From Desulfococcaceae bacterium HSG9 (GTDB taxonomy: Bacteria; Desulfobacterota; Desulfobacteria; Desulfobacterales; JAUCGF01): a stretch of 60,663 nucleotides of DNA. Below, piece by piece: positions 17,922 through 28,203 of this stretch. The notes beneath the pieces are model-generated. The model worked only from the letters and a program-made list of their open reading frames with translations. It searched no databases and was not told the origin of the DNA. Within the stretch, counting starts at the first letter, position 1. The number at the start of each line of letters is the position of its first letter. The stretch is from contig JAUCGF010000098.1 of the NCBI GenBank assembly GCA_030378005.1, forward strand, positions 1 to 60,663, given 5' to 3'. The position numbers were made by a program, and so were the translations under genes.

Positions 17922-18649
17922 TTGATGTTCGCAATGTATATAAAACATTTTTGACACCCCATGAAGTCAAAGCCCTGGTTGATGTTACCAGCAAAATTGA
18001 TGCTGGGGAAGTTGTGGTGGTTATCGGGCCTTCGGGTTCAGGTAAAAGCACCTTTTTACGTTGTCTGAATCAACTTGAAACCGCTGACAGCGGCCATATT
18101 TTTATTGACGGTATTGATATTCTGGATCCCAAAACCGATATAAATAAAGTGCGCGCTGAGGTTGGCATGGTGTTTCAGAGTTTTAATCTGTTTCCCCATA
18201 AATCGGTTTTTGAAAACGTTACTTTAGCCCAACGTGTGGTTCGTAAAAGGTCTAAAGCGGAATCCAAAGAAAAAGCGATGCGGTTGCTGGAGAAAGTCGG
18301 TATTCAGGACAAAGCTGCCGTCTATCCGGATCAGTTGTCCGGCGGACAGCAACAACGCGTGGCAATCGCCCGCGCCTTGGCCATGGACCCGAAAGTGATG
18401 CTTTTTGATGAACCGACTTCCGCTCTTGATCCCGAAATGATCGGCGAAGTGTTGGATGTTATGAAAAATTTGGCGCGAGAAGGTATGACAATGGCGGTGG
18501 TCACACATGAAATGGGTTTTGCCAGAGAAGTGGCTGACAACGTCATTTTCATGGATGCCGGCGCGATTGTCGAAGTGGGTACACCTGACCATTTTTTCAA
18601 GAATCCGGACCATGATCGCACTAAACTCTTTTTAAGTCAGATTCTTTAA
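17918..18649 (+). CDS. Polar amino acid ABC transporter ATP-binding protein (GlnQ/HisP type)
   Basis: 243 residues with Walker [11 protein letters not shown]-loop [10 protein letters not shown], signature [17 protein letters not shown], Walker [14 protein letters not shown] and H-loop VTHEMGFA, all typical of GlnQ/HisP ATPases. The ATG overlaps the permease stop and is preceded by AAAGGAGGG at 17899-17907. It energises the importer formed with the two upstream genes. Confidence 0.93.
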   Translation: MIDVRNVYKTFLTPHEVKALVDVTSKIDAGEVVVVIGPSGSGKSTFLRCLNQLETADSGHIFIDGIDILDPKTDINKVRAEVGMVFQSFNLFPHKSVFENVTLAQRVVRKRSKAESKEKAMRLLEKVGIQDKAAVYPDQLSGGQQQRVAIARALAMDPKVMLFDEPTSALDPEMIGEVLDVMKNLAREGMTMAVVTHEMGFAREVADNVIFMDAGAIVEVGTPDHFFKNPDHDRTKLFLSQIL

Positions 18650-18740
18650 AATCTATCGTAAAACCAGCCTTAGTTATTAGATTTCCAAAATTAATTGTAG
18701 CTATTGTATTTTTTATGCCAACATGAACGCTTTGCAAAGG

Positions 18741-20387
18741 TCATGAAGTTGTGCGTATATAGTGGTTAATCAGTCCATTCGTAGAACTATCATGGGAAGC
18801 GGCAGTCGTGCTATCTTTTAGTTCAGGGTAAACCGCTTTAGCCAGTTGTTTGCCCAATTCAACCCCCATCTGATCGAATGAATTTACGTTCCAGACAACC
18901 CCTTGGGCGAAGATTTTATGTTCATATAAGGCGATCAGCGTGCCTAATGTTTTCGGAGTAAGCTTTTTGAACAAAAAAGAATTGGTCGGTTTGTTGCCCG
19001 GAAATATTTTCGCGCACGCTAACAGGTGTAATTTCTTCTTATCAATTCCGGATGCTTCAAGTTCGGTGTGCGCTTCTTTGTATGTTTTACCTTTCATCAA
19101 TGCTTCGGTCTGAGCGATAAAGTTGGAAATCAGAAGCGGATGATGCTTTCCCACAGGGTTCAACGAAATTGCCGGCGCGAGAAAATCACATGGAATAAAC
19201 CCAGTGCCTTGATGTAGCAGTTGATAAAACGCATGTTGTCCGTTCGTGCCAGGTTCGCCCCAAATCACCGGGCCGGTGGCGTAATCGGTTTCTTCGCCAT
19301 CTTTGGTGACTCGTTTTCCATTGCTTTCCATATCTCCTTGCTGAAAATAAGCTGGAAAACGGGACATATACTGATCATAGGGCAGGATAGCATGGCTATG
19401 GGCACCGAAAAAATTATTGTACCAAATTCCCAACCCCGCCATAATCATCGGAATATTTTTATCAAACGGCTCTGTTTTAAAATGCTGATCTGCCTTGTGG
19501 GCACCGTCTAATAACTGTTCAAAGCGATCCATACCGACAGCAATGGCGATTGATAACCCGATGGCGGACCACAGGGAATAACGTCCTCCCACCCAACCCC
19601 AAAATTCAAACATATTATTTGTGTCAATGCCGAATTGGGCGACATTGCCGGTATTAGTCGAAATAGCGACGAAATGTTTGGCCACCGCGGCTTCATCCCC
19701 AAGTGCGTTAATCAGCCAGTTTTTAGCGGAAACGGCGTTTGTCATGGTTTCCTGAGTGGTAAACGTCTTGGAAGCAATGATAAAAAGCGTGGTTTCCGGG
19801 GCAATCCGTTTCAAGGTTTCAGTTAGATCGGTGCCGTCAACATTGGAAACAAAATGGCTGTTCAATCCGGGTTTGGCATAATGTGCCAACGCCTGTGTGA
19901 CCATCTGCGGCCCCAAGTCCGACCCGCCAATACCGATATTGACAACATCGGTTACAGGTTTACCCGTGTATCCTTTAAAATCACCGCTGCGCACCGCTTG
20001 ACTAAAAGAGCGCATTTTGGCAAGAACACGGTTTACATCCGGCATGACATCCTGGCCATCCACATATATCGGCAGATTCGATCTGTTGCGCAAAGCGATA
20101 TGAAGCACCGGCCGTTCTTCAGTCGTATTAATTTTCGCACCGGAAAACATGGCTTCAATATTTTCAGCCAAATGCGTCTGACGCATCAATTCGGCAAGCA
20201 GGGTGATTGTTTCATCAGTAATACGATTTTTGGAATAATCAAAAAGAATATCATCAAGATGAAGTGAAAATTTTGCAAAACGTTCAGGGTCTTGGGCAAA
20301 CATATCCCTAAGATGCAATTGTGCAATTGCGGTTTTATGTTCTACCAATGCTTTCCAAGCAGGTGATTGGGTAAGTGCAGACATCAT
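18741..20387 (-). CDS. pgi: Glucose-6-phosphate isomerase
   Basis: 548 residues, the usual bacterial length. It shows [25 protein letters not shown], both PGI signatures ([30 protein letters not shown] near the end) and the catalytic-region motif [17 protein letters not shown]. It interconverts glucose-6-phosphate and fructose-6-phosphate in the cytoplasm. Start at 20387 (tandem ATGs) after GAGAGGAAA. manA lies 3 kb away, so sugar-phosphate genes are loosely grouped. Confidence 0.97.
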   Translation of the reverse strand: MMSALTQSPAWKALVEHKTAIAQLHLRDMFAQDPERFAKFSLHLDDILFDYSKNRITDETITLLAELMRQTHLAENIEAMFSGAKINTTEERPVLHIALRNRSNLPIYVDGQDVMPDVNRVLAKMRSFSQAVRSGDFKGYTGKPVTDVVNIGIGGSDLGPQMVTQALAHYAKPGLNSHFVSNVDGTDLTETLKRIAPETTLFIIASKTFTTQETMTNAVSAKNWLINALGDEAAVAKHFVAISTNTGNVAQFGIDTNNMFEFWGWVGGRYSLWSAIGLSIAIAVGMDRFEQLLDGAHKADQHFKTEPFDKNIPMIMAGLGIWYNNFFGAHSHAILPYDQYMSRFPAYFQQGDMESNGKRVTKDGEETDYATGPVIWGEPGTNGQHAFYQLLHQGTGFIPCDFLAPAISLNPVGKHHPLLISNFIAQTEALMKGKTYKEAHTELEASGIDKKKLHLLACAKIFPGNKPTNSFLFKKLTPKTLGTLIALYEHKIFAQGVVWNVNSFDQMGVELGKQLAKAVYPELKDSTTAASHDSSTNGLINHYIRTTS

Positions 20388-20623
20388 TATATTTTTCCTC
20401 TCATTGTTATGGGATTATAAAACACTATAAATTCAAATTGTAAAAATTTTCCTACATAAAGCAAATTTCCAATTATCGGAGCTGATGTGATGTTCCCTTT
20501 TTAGTGAAACCTGATTCATCTGACGTCAGAATTCTATCCTTATCCCCCATTTCCACACAAACCATACCATTCGCTTTCAAAATATAGAAAAAAAGTGTAC
20601 CGTAGTGAAGCTTTCAAAAATGG

Positions 20624-21244
20624 TCAGGAATTTTTTCGCAGCATCCAAATCACGAAATAAATAATAGGTGTATCCAGAACCGCAATTCCAAACTTAATCA
20701 CCCACTGGCCGACAATCAAAGGCCATACCGGCATCTCACCATAAAAAGCGATGGTCACAAAAAGAGATGAATCTATAAACTGCGACACAGCCGTGGACAA
20801 ATTGTTTCTGAGCCATAAATGACGCCCGTGCGTTATTTTTTTCCAGAAATGAAACGCCCATACATCATGGAATTGACTGACTATATACGCGATAAAGGAT
20901 GCAACGATAATTCTGGAAGTGCTGCCTAAAATCGTTTGAAAGGCGTCTTCCTCTTTCCAAAAAGGCGCTTCAGGCCAGATCAAGCTTATTTGCACAAGCC
21001 CCAAGATGACTGACAGCATCACAAACCCGCCAAGCACAACATGTTGCGCACGGATTTTGCCCCACATCTCACTGATTACATCCGTGCATATAAATGTTAC
21101 CGAATAGGCCAACACACCGGCCGGAACAAAAAAACCGGCTACGGCAATAATCTTAACGGCCAGAATCGAAGCGATTGTCAGGCTCCCCGCAAAAATTGTG
21201 ACAAGCAGAATAAATGCGCGGCTCTCTTTTGAATTATGATACAT
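20624..21244 (-). CDS. yhhQ: Queuosine precursor transporter (YhhQ/QPTR family)
   Basis: 206 residues with six hydrophobic segments. Family features include FVPAGVLAYSVTFICTDVISEMWGK in the first half, QFHDVWAFHFWKK, LRNNLSTAVSQFIDSSLFV and the C-terminal GQWVIKFGIAVLDTPIIY. Members import 7-cyano-7-deazaguanine or related queuosine precursors across the inner membrane. No preQ1 riboswitch was recognised upstream (21245-21400, minus strand). Monocistronic. Confidence 0.9.
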   Translation of the reverse strand: MYHNSKESRAFILLVTIFAGSLTIASILAVKIIAVAGFFVPAGVLAYSVTFICTDVISEMWGKIRAQHVVLGGFVMLSVILGLVQISLIWPEAPFWKEEDAFQTILGSTSRIIVASFIAYIVSQFHDVWAFHFWKKITHGRHLWLRNNLSTAVSQFIDSSLFVTIAFYGEMPVWPLIVGQWVIKFGIAVLDTPIIYFVIWMLRKNS

Positions 21245-21548
21245 CTGTAAAATGTCCTTGTTTTGTATTGAAATTTAAGGATTTTTTCATTTGAACGCCA
21301 ACCGCTAATAAACACTAATGGAAATAAATTATTCGTGTCTCTTCGTGTTCATTCGTGGTTCATTTCTACGCCAAATTCCAAAAAGTGTAAACCGGAAAAT
21401 AAAAGATGCCCGAATAACTTTCATGTCATCGGTTTTTTCCAATATCCGCACAGATTGATTTTTTCTTTTGACACGCTTCCCATATTTATCTAAAATGGAT
21501 TTGTTTATAAATCATTTACAGTTAAATTGACCAGGAGGGAAACACATA
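21245..21548. other. 304-base gap with a repeat-element relic
   Basis: Intergenic sequence between divergent genes. Around 21372-21415 it shows AAAGTGTAAACCGGAAAA followed by AAAAGATGCC, resembling the right half of the 152-bp palindromic element at 11741-11892, so it may be a decayed copy. TTCGTGT repeats occur near 21332-21360. CAGGAGGG at 21533-21540 is the ribosome binding site of the next gene. Confidence 0.4.
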
Positions 21549-23129
21549 ATGAATTATGCCAAGTATGCTACATTGCACGCACGTCATTTGCCCGATAAAA
21601 TTTGCCTGATTGAACGGACGCCGGCCCAAAACAAACGCAGAACGCTCACATGGAAACAGTTCAATGATGAAATCAACAAAACCGCCAATTATTTATCAAA
21701 GGAATTGGGAGTTCAAAAAGGTGATTATGTTATGCACTTGCAAAACAACTCCCTTGAGTGGTTGATAACCTATTATGGCATTATCAAACTGGGAGCGGCT
21801 GTGGTACCGCTAAATTTCCGATTTGTTGAATCCGATATTCTTTATGCAGCTAATATCTGCAACCCCAAAGTTTTTATTTTGGGAGATGAATTTCTGTCTG
21901 TTGTACAACCGATCCAAAAACAAATGGCAACCGTGGAAAATTATATCTGCATTGGTGAAACCATACCGTCCGATATGATTGATTATCAAGCGATTATGTC
22001 TGGAACCGATACTGCTGAGGCACTGGTCGATGTCGATGGCAATCACGATTTAGCCATGATGTTCACTTCAGGAACCACCGGCCAACCCAAACCGGTGCTG
22101 CACACCCATTTTTCTTTAAATAGCACCGCCATTGGCAATGGCATGAGTTATTTTGTGGAAAAAAATGACAATTATGTCTTTTTCCTTCCATTGTATCATA
22201 GCGGAACCATGTTTTTATGGGCGCCTTTTTATGCCACAGGCGCTTGCGGAACGATTATCCGGGATTTGAAACATCCCAAGCAGGTTTTGGAAGCGATCAG
22301 TGAAGAAAAAGGCACAGACGTTCTTTTTGTCGTACCCATTGCGATTCCTCTGTTAAACTGCATTCAGAAAGGTGAAATCAATCTGGATGATTATGACCTT
22401 TCCACTTGGAGGTATCTGGAAATCGGCGCTCAACCGGTGCCATTCGATATTATGAAACGCTTGGTCGATACATTTCCCTGCGGCGTTTCTAATATATATG
22501 GTATCACTGAAGGCGGCGGCGGAGGTATTTTTAATCTGTATCCTGAAGAGGTGCTGCAAAAACCCGGCTCTATCGGTAAACCCACGTTTGGCATTGAGGC
22601 CAAAGCAGTCGATTTTGAAGGCAAGGAAGTCGGCGACAATGAGGTGGGTGAATTGATTTTCACCACCCCGCGTATGATGAAAGGTTATTTCAATAATGAA
22701 GCAATGACCCGCGAAACCCTTAAAGATGGATGGCTTTACACCGGCGATCTGGTTAAAACCGATGATGAGGGCTTTTATTACATCGTTGATCGCCTCAAGG
22801 ATATGGTGACATGCGGCGGTGAAAATATTTTTCCGGTGGAGGTGGAAGATGCCTTGATGGATCATCCCAAAATTGATGATGTTGCCTGTATTGGCCATCC
22901 GGATGAAAAATATGTTGAAATTCTGATGGCTATTATTCAGTTGAAAGAGGGCGAAACTATGACCGAGGAAGAGATTCTTGAATTTGCCAAAACCAAGCTG
23001 GCAATCTACAAGGTTCCCCGTAAAATTATGTTTGATAATTTGATGCGCAGCGCAACCGGCAAACTGATGAAACCGCAGATGCGTCAAAAATATACCGGAC
23101 GTAAAGAAGCGTTTCAAAAACTTGATTAA
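21549..23129 (+). CDS. AMP-forming acyl-CoA synthetase
   Basis: 526 residues. AMP-binding motif MMFTSGTTGQPKPVLHTH, IYGITEGGGGG, and the C-terminal TGDLVKTDDEGFYYIVDRLKDM and catalytic-lysine region SATGKLMKP. It activates a carboxylic acid to its CoA thioester via an acyl-adenylate. A strong ribosome binding site (CAGGAGGG) precedes ATG 21549. It stands alone; chain length or aromatic preference cannot be inferred. A second synthetase of this class lies at 54224. Confidence 0.9.
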   Translation: MNYAKYATLHARHLPDKICLIERTPAQNKRRTLTWKQFNDEINKTANYLSKELGVQKGDYVMHLQNNSLEWLITYYGIIKLGAAVVPLNFRFVESDILYAANICNPKVFILGDEFLSVVQPIQKQMATVENYICIGETIPSDMIDYQAIMSGTDTAEALVDVDGNHDLAMMFTSGTTGQPKPVLHTHFSLNSTAIGNGMSYFVEKNDNYVFFLPLYHSGTMFLWAPFYATGACGTIIRDLKHPKQVLEAISEEKGTDVLFVVPIAIPLLNCIQKGEINLDDYDLSTWRYLEIGAQPVPFDIMKRLVDTFPCGVSNIYGITEGGGGGIFNLYPEEVLQKPGSIGKPTFGIEAKAVDFEGKEVGDNEVGELIFTTPRMMKGYFNNEAMTRETLKDGWLYTGDLVKTDDEGFYYIVDRLKDMVTCGGENIFPVEVEDALMDHPKIDDVACIGHPDEKYVEILMAIIQLKEGETMTEEEILEFAKTKLAIYKVPRKIMFDNLMRSATGKLMKPQMRQKYTGRKEAFQKLD

Positions 23130-23145
23130 CTGCCGGTAAAAAAAG

Positions 23146-23208
23146 AGGAGTGCAAACTTCAGTTTGCCTGTTGCGAGATTGGCAAGGCAAACTGAAGTTT
23201 GCACTCCT
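23146..23208. repeat. Perfect 24-bp inverted repeat (palindromic element)
   Basis: Arms 23146-23169 and 23185-23208 are perfect reverse complements around a 15-base loop. Each arm is itself palindromic (GCAAACTTCAGTTTGC). It shares GGAGTGC-AAACTT-AGTTTG with the inner arms of the element at 11741-11892, and the same 15-base loop length. It lies in the 95-base gap between the acyl-CoA synthetase and manA and may act as terminator or attenuator; it ends 16 bases before the manA start. Confidence 0.8.
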
Positions 23209-23224
23209 GAAAGAATATCATAAA

Positions 23225-24460
23225 ATGCAAAACATCTTTCTGCTTCAAAACGTGATTCAAGATTATGCTTGGGGTTCTGCTGCCGCCATTCCTGATTTGA
23301 TGGGTAAAAAAAATACATCCGGCACGCCCCAGGCCGAACTATGGATGGGCGCACATCCCAAAGCCTCTTCAATGGTGAAAATTGGAAGTCAGCTTGTATC
23401 ATTAGCCGATCTTATCAAAAAGCACCCGCAAGAGATTATAGGGAAATCAACTGCCGCCCAATTTAATAACCAACTTCCTTATTTATTAAAAGTGCTGGCC
23501 GCCGCGGAGCCTCTCTCAATCCAGGCGCATCCCAATCTTGAACAGGCCCGACAGGGCTTTGAAAAGGAAAACCGGTTGGGGATTCCGTTAGACGATCCCC
23601 AGCGCAACTATCGTGATAACAATCATAAACCGGAATGTTTATGTGCTTTAGGTCCATTTTGGGCATTAAACGGTTTTCGTAAGATTGATAACATGCTGAG
23701 TCTGATGTCAAAGCTCAATCTGACCCGTCTGACAAAAGAGATTGACCATATCAAAGCGAATCCGAATTCTTCCGGTTTAAAAGCCTTTTTTCAGGCACTG
23801 ATGACCATGTCGGCCAAACAAAAACTGGCGGTTCTCGCTCAGGCAACCGCTCAGGCTGCGAAGCTATCCGACACCGATCCGGCGTTCCAATGGATATTGA
23901 AGCTGAATCAGGCGTATCCCCAAGATATTGGTGCTTTAGCACCTCTGTTTCTAAACTTAGTCTGCCTTAAACCGGGCGAGGCTATTTTTTTGAAATCTGG
24001 CGAACTGCATTCCTATCTCGAAGGCATCGGCATTGAATTGATGGCCAATTCGGATAATGTGCTGAGAGGCGGACTGACCGCTAAACATATTGATGTTGCA
24101 GAACTGCTGGGATCGTTGAATTTTGAGGAAAAGGAGTTACGGGTTAGTATTGCTGAGAAAATAAACGCCTTTGAATCGGTTTACCCTACTCTGGCAGAAG
24201 AATTCAGGCTTTCCAAAATGAAAGTCAAACATTCGATGGGTGCGGTGTCAGTTGAGAGTCCGGGGGTTGAAATTATGCTTTGCACAGAGGGTGCCGCTGT
24301 CATTACCGATAGTGGCAACAATTATACGCTGACTATAAATAAAGGCGCGTCTGTCATTGTATCAGCGTCGGCGACGCAATACCGTCTTGCAGGGCGAGCC
24401 ACTCTGTATAAAGCATCCGTTCCCTATGAATCAGGAACAAAAGAACCATCTCAATTGTAA
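23225..24460 (+). CDS. manA: Mannose-6-phosphate isomerase, class I
   Basis: 411 residues. Type I PMI features include YAWGS near the start, AELWMGAHPKA, the zinc-site regions LSIQAHPN and HKPECLCAL, and FLKSGELHSYLEGIGIELMANSDNVLRGGLT. It interconverts mannose-6-phosphate and fructose-6-phosphate. The ATG at 23225 matches the family N-terminus; an upstream in-frame extension runs through the palindromic repeat and is not real. Only a weak ribosome binding site (GAAAG) is visible. Confidence 0.93.
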   Translation: MQNIFLLQNVIQDYAWGSAAAIPDLMGKKNTSGTPQAELWMGAHPKASSMVKIGSQLVSLADLIKKHPQEIIGKSTAAQFNNQLPYLLKVLAAAEPLSIQAHPNLEQARQGFEKENRLGIPLDDPQRNYRDNNHKPECLCALGPFWALNGFRKIDNMLSLMSKLNLTRLTKEIDHIKANPNSSGLKAFFQALMTMSAKQKLAVLAQATAQAAKLSDTDPAFQWILKLNQAYPQDIGALAPLFLNLVCLKPGEAIFLKSGELHSYLEGIGIELMANSDNVLRGGLTAKHIDVAELLGSLNFEEKELRVSIAEKINAFESVYPTLAEEFRLSKMKVKHSMGAVSVESPGVEIMLCTEGAAVITDSGNNYTLTINKGASVIVSASATQYRLAGRATLYKASVPYESGTKEPSQL

Positions 24461-24470
24461 TTTTTGAAAC

Positions 24471-24501
24471 GTGAAACGTGAGTTCATGCTTCACGTTTCA
24501 C
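24471..24501. terminator. Bidirectional hairpin between convergent genes
   Basis: GTGAAACGTGA (24471-24481) pairs with TCACGTTTCAC (24491-24501). It sits between the convergent manA and aminotransferase genes. There is no long T-run, so terminator function is inferred from position. A related GTGAAACGT/ACGTTTCA hairpin occurs near 43163-43194, so this is also a small repeat family. Confidence 0.55.
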
Positions 24502-24525
24502 AGAATTCCTATGCAAGTGAAAAAA

Positions 24526-25851
24526 TCAGCGCGTTAATTCTCTGATAACATCGTCCAACATTGATAGGCACACATCAATTTCATCCGCTGATACGGTCAA
24601 AGCGGGCGAGAATCGCATCGTGTTAGCACCGCATCCCAGAAGCAGCAAGCCTTTTTCAAAACTTTTGGCGATAATTGCATTGCGCAATTCAGCGGCCGGC
24701 TCTTTTGATTCCCGATCTTTGACCAGCTCCGCGCCTAACATCAATCCTTTACCGCGAACATCCCCGATACATTCGTGTTCTTTTTGCATTTTGCGCAGTC
24801 CCTTTTCCAAACGGCGTCCTTGCACACCAGCATTGGCGATCAGCTTTTTTTCAAGCAAATCAATGGTTGCCAACGCCGCCCGGCATGAAATCGGGTTGCC
24901 GCCAAACGTGGAAGCATGGGAACCGGACTCCCAGTCCATAATATCGGCCATGGCTATTAAAGCGCCCAATGGCATACCGGAAGCGATGCCTTTGGCAAGT
25001 GCAATCATATCCGGAACCACATCAAAATGCTCAATTGCAAACATTTTACCGGTGCGTCCCATCCCCGACTGGACTTCATCTACAATATAAAGAATACCGT
25101 AATTTTGCGCAATACGATAAAGCGTCTGATGAAATTCCGGTGGCGGGGACACGTATCCGCCTTCGCCCTGAATCGGTTCGACAATAATTGCGGCCACTTC
25201 TTCCGCCGGAATCGTGGTACGGAAAAGTGTATCTTCAATCCAGTGCGCGCAATACACATCGCATTTCGGATATTTTAAATGATAGGGGCAGCGGTAACAA
25301 TACGCATACGGAATATGGGTGATTCCCGGAACTAGCGGATTATAATGTTTTTTTTGAATCGCTTTACTGGCCGTGAGTGAAAGCGCGCCCATAGTGCGGC
25401 CATGAAAAGCGCCGAAAAAAGCGATATTCAATTCCCGGCGGGTGTGCCAGCGTGCCAGTTTAAACGCGGCTTCCACAGCCTCGGCGCCGGAGTTGCCGAA
25501 ATACACCTTTTTTTGCTTTTCTCCCGGGGCAATCGACACCAATTTTTCGGCAAGTCTGATTTGGGACGGATAATAAAAATCGGTACCGGACATGTGCAAA
25601 AGCATATCGGCCTGTTTTTTGATCGCTTTAACCACTTTGGGATGACAATGCCCGGTGGCGCAAACTGCGATTCCAGCCGTGAAATCCAAAAACAGATTGC
25701 CGTCCGTATCTTCCATCCAAAGTCCCTTGGCTTTACGCGCGACAAAAGGATACGAGCGTGTATAGGAAGGTGAAACATAATTATTGTCCTTGTTTATTAA
25801 GGCGCGTGCTTTAGGGCCTGGTAGTTCAGTTTTAATCATCGGTGTTTTCAT
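24526..25851 (-). CDS. Class III aminotransferase (GABA/acetylornithine type)
   Basis: 441 residues. PLP-dependent class III motifs: DGNLFLDFTAGIAVCATGHCHP, YFGNSGAEAVEAAFKLAR, FFGAFHGRTMGALSLTAS, VDEVQSGMGRTGK and the PLP-lysine stretch DMIALAKGIASGMPLGA. The cysteine-rich insert YAYCYRCPYHLKYPKCDVYC occurs in the archaeal/deltaproteobacterial subgroup often labelled acetylornithine or 4-aminobutyrate aminotransferase. The exact amino donor is not deducible. It lies at the left edge of the cassette island, separated from it by an IS remnant. Confidence 0.85.
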   Translation of the reverse strand: MKTPMIKTELPGPKARALINKDNNYVSPSYTRSYPFVARKAKGLWMEDTDGNLFLDFTAGIAVCATGHCHPKVVKAIKKQADMLLHMSGTDFYYPSQIRLAEKLVSIAPGEKQKKVYFGNSGAEAVEAAFKLARWHTRRELNIAFFGAFHGRTMGALSLTASKAIQKKHYNPLVPGITHIPYAYCYRCPYHLKYPKCDVYCAHWIEDTLFRTTIPAEEVAAIIVEPIQGEGGYVSPPPEFHQTLYRIAQNYGILYIVDEVQSGMGRTGKMFAIEHFDVVPDMIALAKGIASGMPLGALIAMADIMDWESGSHASTFGGNPISCRAALATIDLLEKKLIANAGVQGRRLEKGLRKMQKEHECIGDVRGKGLMLGAELVKDRESKEPAAELRNAIIAKSFEKGLLLLGCGANTMRFSPALTVSADEIDVCLSMLDDVIRELTR

Positions 25852-25875
25852 TTGAATCTCCTTATGAGTTTAAAT

Positions 25876-26093
25876 AACATGAGTTCGATATAAATCAAAC
25901 AACAATTGGTAATAATTCGCTGGAAACAGGGCTGAAATTAAGAGACGACTTTTTCGGCTGCCTGGTGTAAGTGCTCAGGCTGGCAACAATATTGACCATG
26001 AAATCAGTTACACTCCGATGCCTCTTACGTTCAATCAGGGAAATGTTTTTAAGCTGATTTTCAAATTCTGATAGCGGCAAAGGGGATAAGCGC
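25876..26093 (-). pseudogene. IS982-family remnant: transposase C-terminus plus one inverted repeat
   Basis: Minus-strand sequence up to about 26080 encodes NQLKNISLIERKRHRSV, DFMVNIVASLSTYTRQPKK and further residues, closely matching the C-terminus of the IS982 transposase at 59934-60518 in this window. Bases 25876-25892 (AACATGAGTTCGATATA) match that element's right terminal inverted repeat. The rest of the element is gone. It marks the left boundary of the cassette island and may have removed the attC site of the last cassette. Confidence 0.8.
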
Positions 26094-26101
26094 CGAAGCT
26101 T

Positions 26102-26503
26102 TCAATTCGATAAATAAGTAATTATGAATAAGGCATTTACATTATTGAGGTTTGCACCAATAAAATTATTATTGTTTATGGCTTTTAAGGCTATTTTGTC
26201 TCCATAATGGACGGCTCTATTTGGGGCAATAGAAAATGGTTTTGAAGCTGCCACAATTTCGATAAGTTCCCATTCTTTGATATGGCGTTCTAAGGTAAAT
26301 AGCCTTGTTCCAATATCAAGTTTGATTTGAAAGTACTTTCCATCACATACTCGAATTCCTATCTGTTCTTCATACATCAGAACATCTGTAGATTTTTCTT
26401 GCTTATTATGTTTGAGATAATTGAAGACAACTTTAATAATCGTTGCTGTAATGACTCCTATCGCGCGAATAATGGCAGCCCAAATTTCTGTTGTCATATT
26501 CAT
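26102..26503 (-). CDS. Hypothetical protein, possible beta-trefoil (cassette gene)
   Basis: About 133 residues from ATG 26503, with no clear ribosome binding site. One hydrophobic N-terminal helix (IWAAIIRAIGVITATIIKVV) is followed by a soluble domain. The C-terminal pattern YGDKIALKAINNNNFIGANL resembles a fascin/ricin-like beta-trefoil repeat, but this is a weak impression. An attC-like site lies just upstream (26543-26591), so this is the last visible cassette of the island; an IS982 remnant replaces whatever followed it. Confidence 0.5.
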   Translation of the reverse strand: MNMTTEIWAAIIRAIGVITATIIKVVFNYLKHNKQEKSTDVLMYEEQIGIRVCDGKYFQIKLDIGTRLFTLERHIKEWELIEIVAASKPFSIAPNRAVHYGDKIALKAINNNNFIGANLNNVNALFIITYLSN

Positions 26504-26542
26504 GTATAGTGTATTGTAACTTTGATAGTGTTTTAACAGCAA

Positions 26543-26591
26543 AATTAACCGGCGGGCGGGCTTTTTCGCCCGTCCGCGTTCAATGTTGGGT
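26543..26591 (-). other. attC-like recombination site A
   Basis: Read on the minus strand: ACCCAAC (R'' box, fits RYYYAAC) at the 26591 end, an imperfect hairpin around GGGCGAAAAAGCCC, and GTTAATT (R' box, 5-6 of 7 to GTTRRRY) ending at 26543. At 49 bases it is short for an attC. It lies at the end of the glycosyltransferase frame, whose last codons run through it, a common feature of cassettes. Confidence 0.6.
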
Positions 26592-28096
26592 TATGTTCTT
26601 CAAAGCGCATACCATAAACAATTTTATCGTGTCCCCGGAATTCTGTAAGCCAGTCTGTAATGTTCCGGATGAAAAAATCCCGTCCGGCTGAAACCTCGGA
26701 GGTCTTCATGCTGGAGGTCTTAAACTCATCAACCCCAAAAATTGGATTCGGCAAAGCTGTCATGCCAGTAAATTGGAGCTGAAGCAATGGCTGTGCCGGC
26801 AGATGCTGCGAGTACCAGCAATTCGATATCAAACGAGAATGTTCTTACCTTGGTTTTCAAAAGTATCTGTCTTAAAAGTTTTGCATTAAAAGCCTTGAGG
26901 CCACACTGAGTATCTGTGATTTTACCTGTCTGTGGAAATAGTTTGGAGAACACAAGCGCTCGCAAGCCGATCATTCGACGGTCAAACTCAGCCAGCCCAT
27001 GAACTTTTCCGTTCTTTCCCCAGGGACCGCGATAAATCCCCCCGGCATCATAGCGTGACGCTATAGTAACCATAGTCTTATCATCCTGTTTTTCCAATAA
27101 AAGCCCGATTTCACCAACAGGTGCTGCCATATCAGCATCTGTGAAAACAACTATATGCGGCTTGTCACCTTCGGAATAATCTTCCAAAGCTTGCCACATA
27201 CCATACTGAATGGATCCCCCTTTTCGGCTGTCGCTTGTGGATTTTAATCCTTTGATAACCGCTGACTGCTTTCTGATGCCAACTTCAAGATAAAGCACTT
27301 TTGCATTTTTGTACCCTTCTGCCTCAATAATTACATGTGCTTTTTTCCCACTCTGTTTGGGACAGCCGTCATCAACAAGAATCATGTTGAAAGAGAGAGG
27401 CGAATCTTTCAGCAACCACTCCATCTGTCTTATCTTACGCCGGACAAAATCCTCACCATTGGGGTTGTCACTGCTTTTGGGGTGAATCCGGTTGTGCTCA
27501 TTATACATGGCGAGCACCAGTGATATGTGGAGAGGATGATCTATCTGTTTCACATGTATTTTGGAAAGTGCCAGCCTTGAAACCAGAAGCATTGCGTTTT
27601 TATATTTCTCTGGAGAGGAAGTCAGCCATCTGTCAAGATTTATAAGAGCGGAAGTATCGGGATATTTGCTCAATAAGTCAGTGGCTGCCTCAAAAATCAG
27701 ATTATCCTGTCTGCTATCGGTCAGATCTATCTCATCCGGGAGATTCTCAGAAAGCATGGCTATGGCAGACTCAAAAGAAGGGTCAGCATCTGCTTCGGAA
27801 CAGGAAGGTGCCTTATCTGGCAGAATAACCCCGTCAAGCAGGAATGGTAAGTTGTTCGCTATTTTCCGAAATTCTTCAAACTTTAAATCTGAGATAAAAT
27901 CAGCAAGTTCCAAAATTGACAAGGCATCATATCTTTCCGGTATCAGGTACTGATATGTATTAGCCATAATGGCAAATTGTTGAATCATTTTATAGTAACT
28001 TCTGATACTTTCAACGCTTCCGTCCAATGTGACTGGACAAGAAAACTTTATTGCCTTTTTAAACAAGGTGACAAGTTGTCTTCCAGATATATACAT
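26545..28096 (-). pseudogene. GT2-type glycosyltransferase with a frameshift near its C-terminus (cassette gene)
   Basis: Reading from ATG 28096 (GGAGGA at 28105-28110), about 455 residues are in frame to a stop at 26729. Residues about 1-185 are a helical N-terminal domain I do not recognise. The GT-A domain follows with LVLAMYNEHNRI, MILVDDGCPKQ, VVFTDADMAAP (metal-binding DxD) and TQCGLKAFNAK. After SFAESNFWG the frame stops, but the +1 frame continues as GVDEFKTSSMKTSEVSAGRD and runs to 26545. A T5G4 run at the junction suggests an indel, either real or a sequencing error. Its last codons read through attC site A. Confidence 0.7.
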
Positions 28097-28203
28097 CAAA
28101 ATAATCCTCCGATACCTCTTTTCCTTTGCAAGCCTTTATTTTTTTGCCGGCCATATCTTCTCTTCGGATCCGACACATCCCGTAGCCAGGAATATACCGG
28201 GTA

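Noticed and set aside
21245-21400. preQ1 riboswitch before the YhhQ-type gene
   Set aside because: The expected hairpin and A-rich tail of a class I preQ1 aptamer were not found on the minus strand.
22353-23402. 350-codon open frame on the minus strand opposite the acyl-CoA synthetase and manA start
   Set aside because: Antisense to conserved coding sequence and running through a palindromic repeat; His/Phe-rich composition is a shadow effect.
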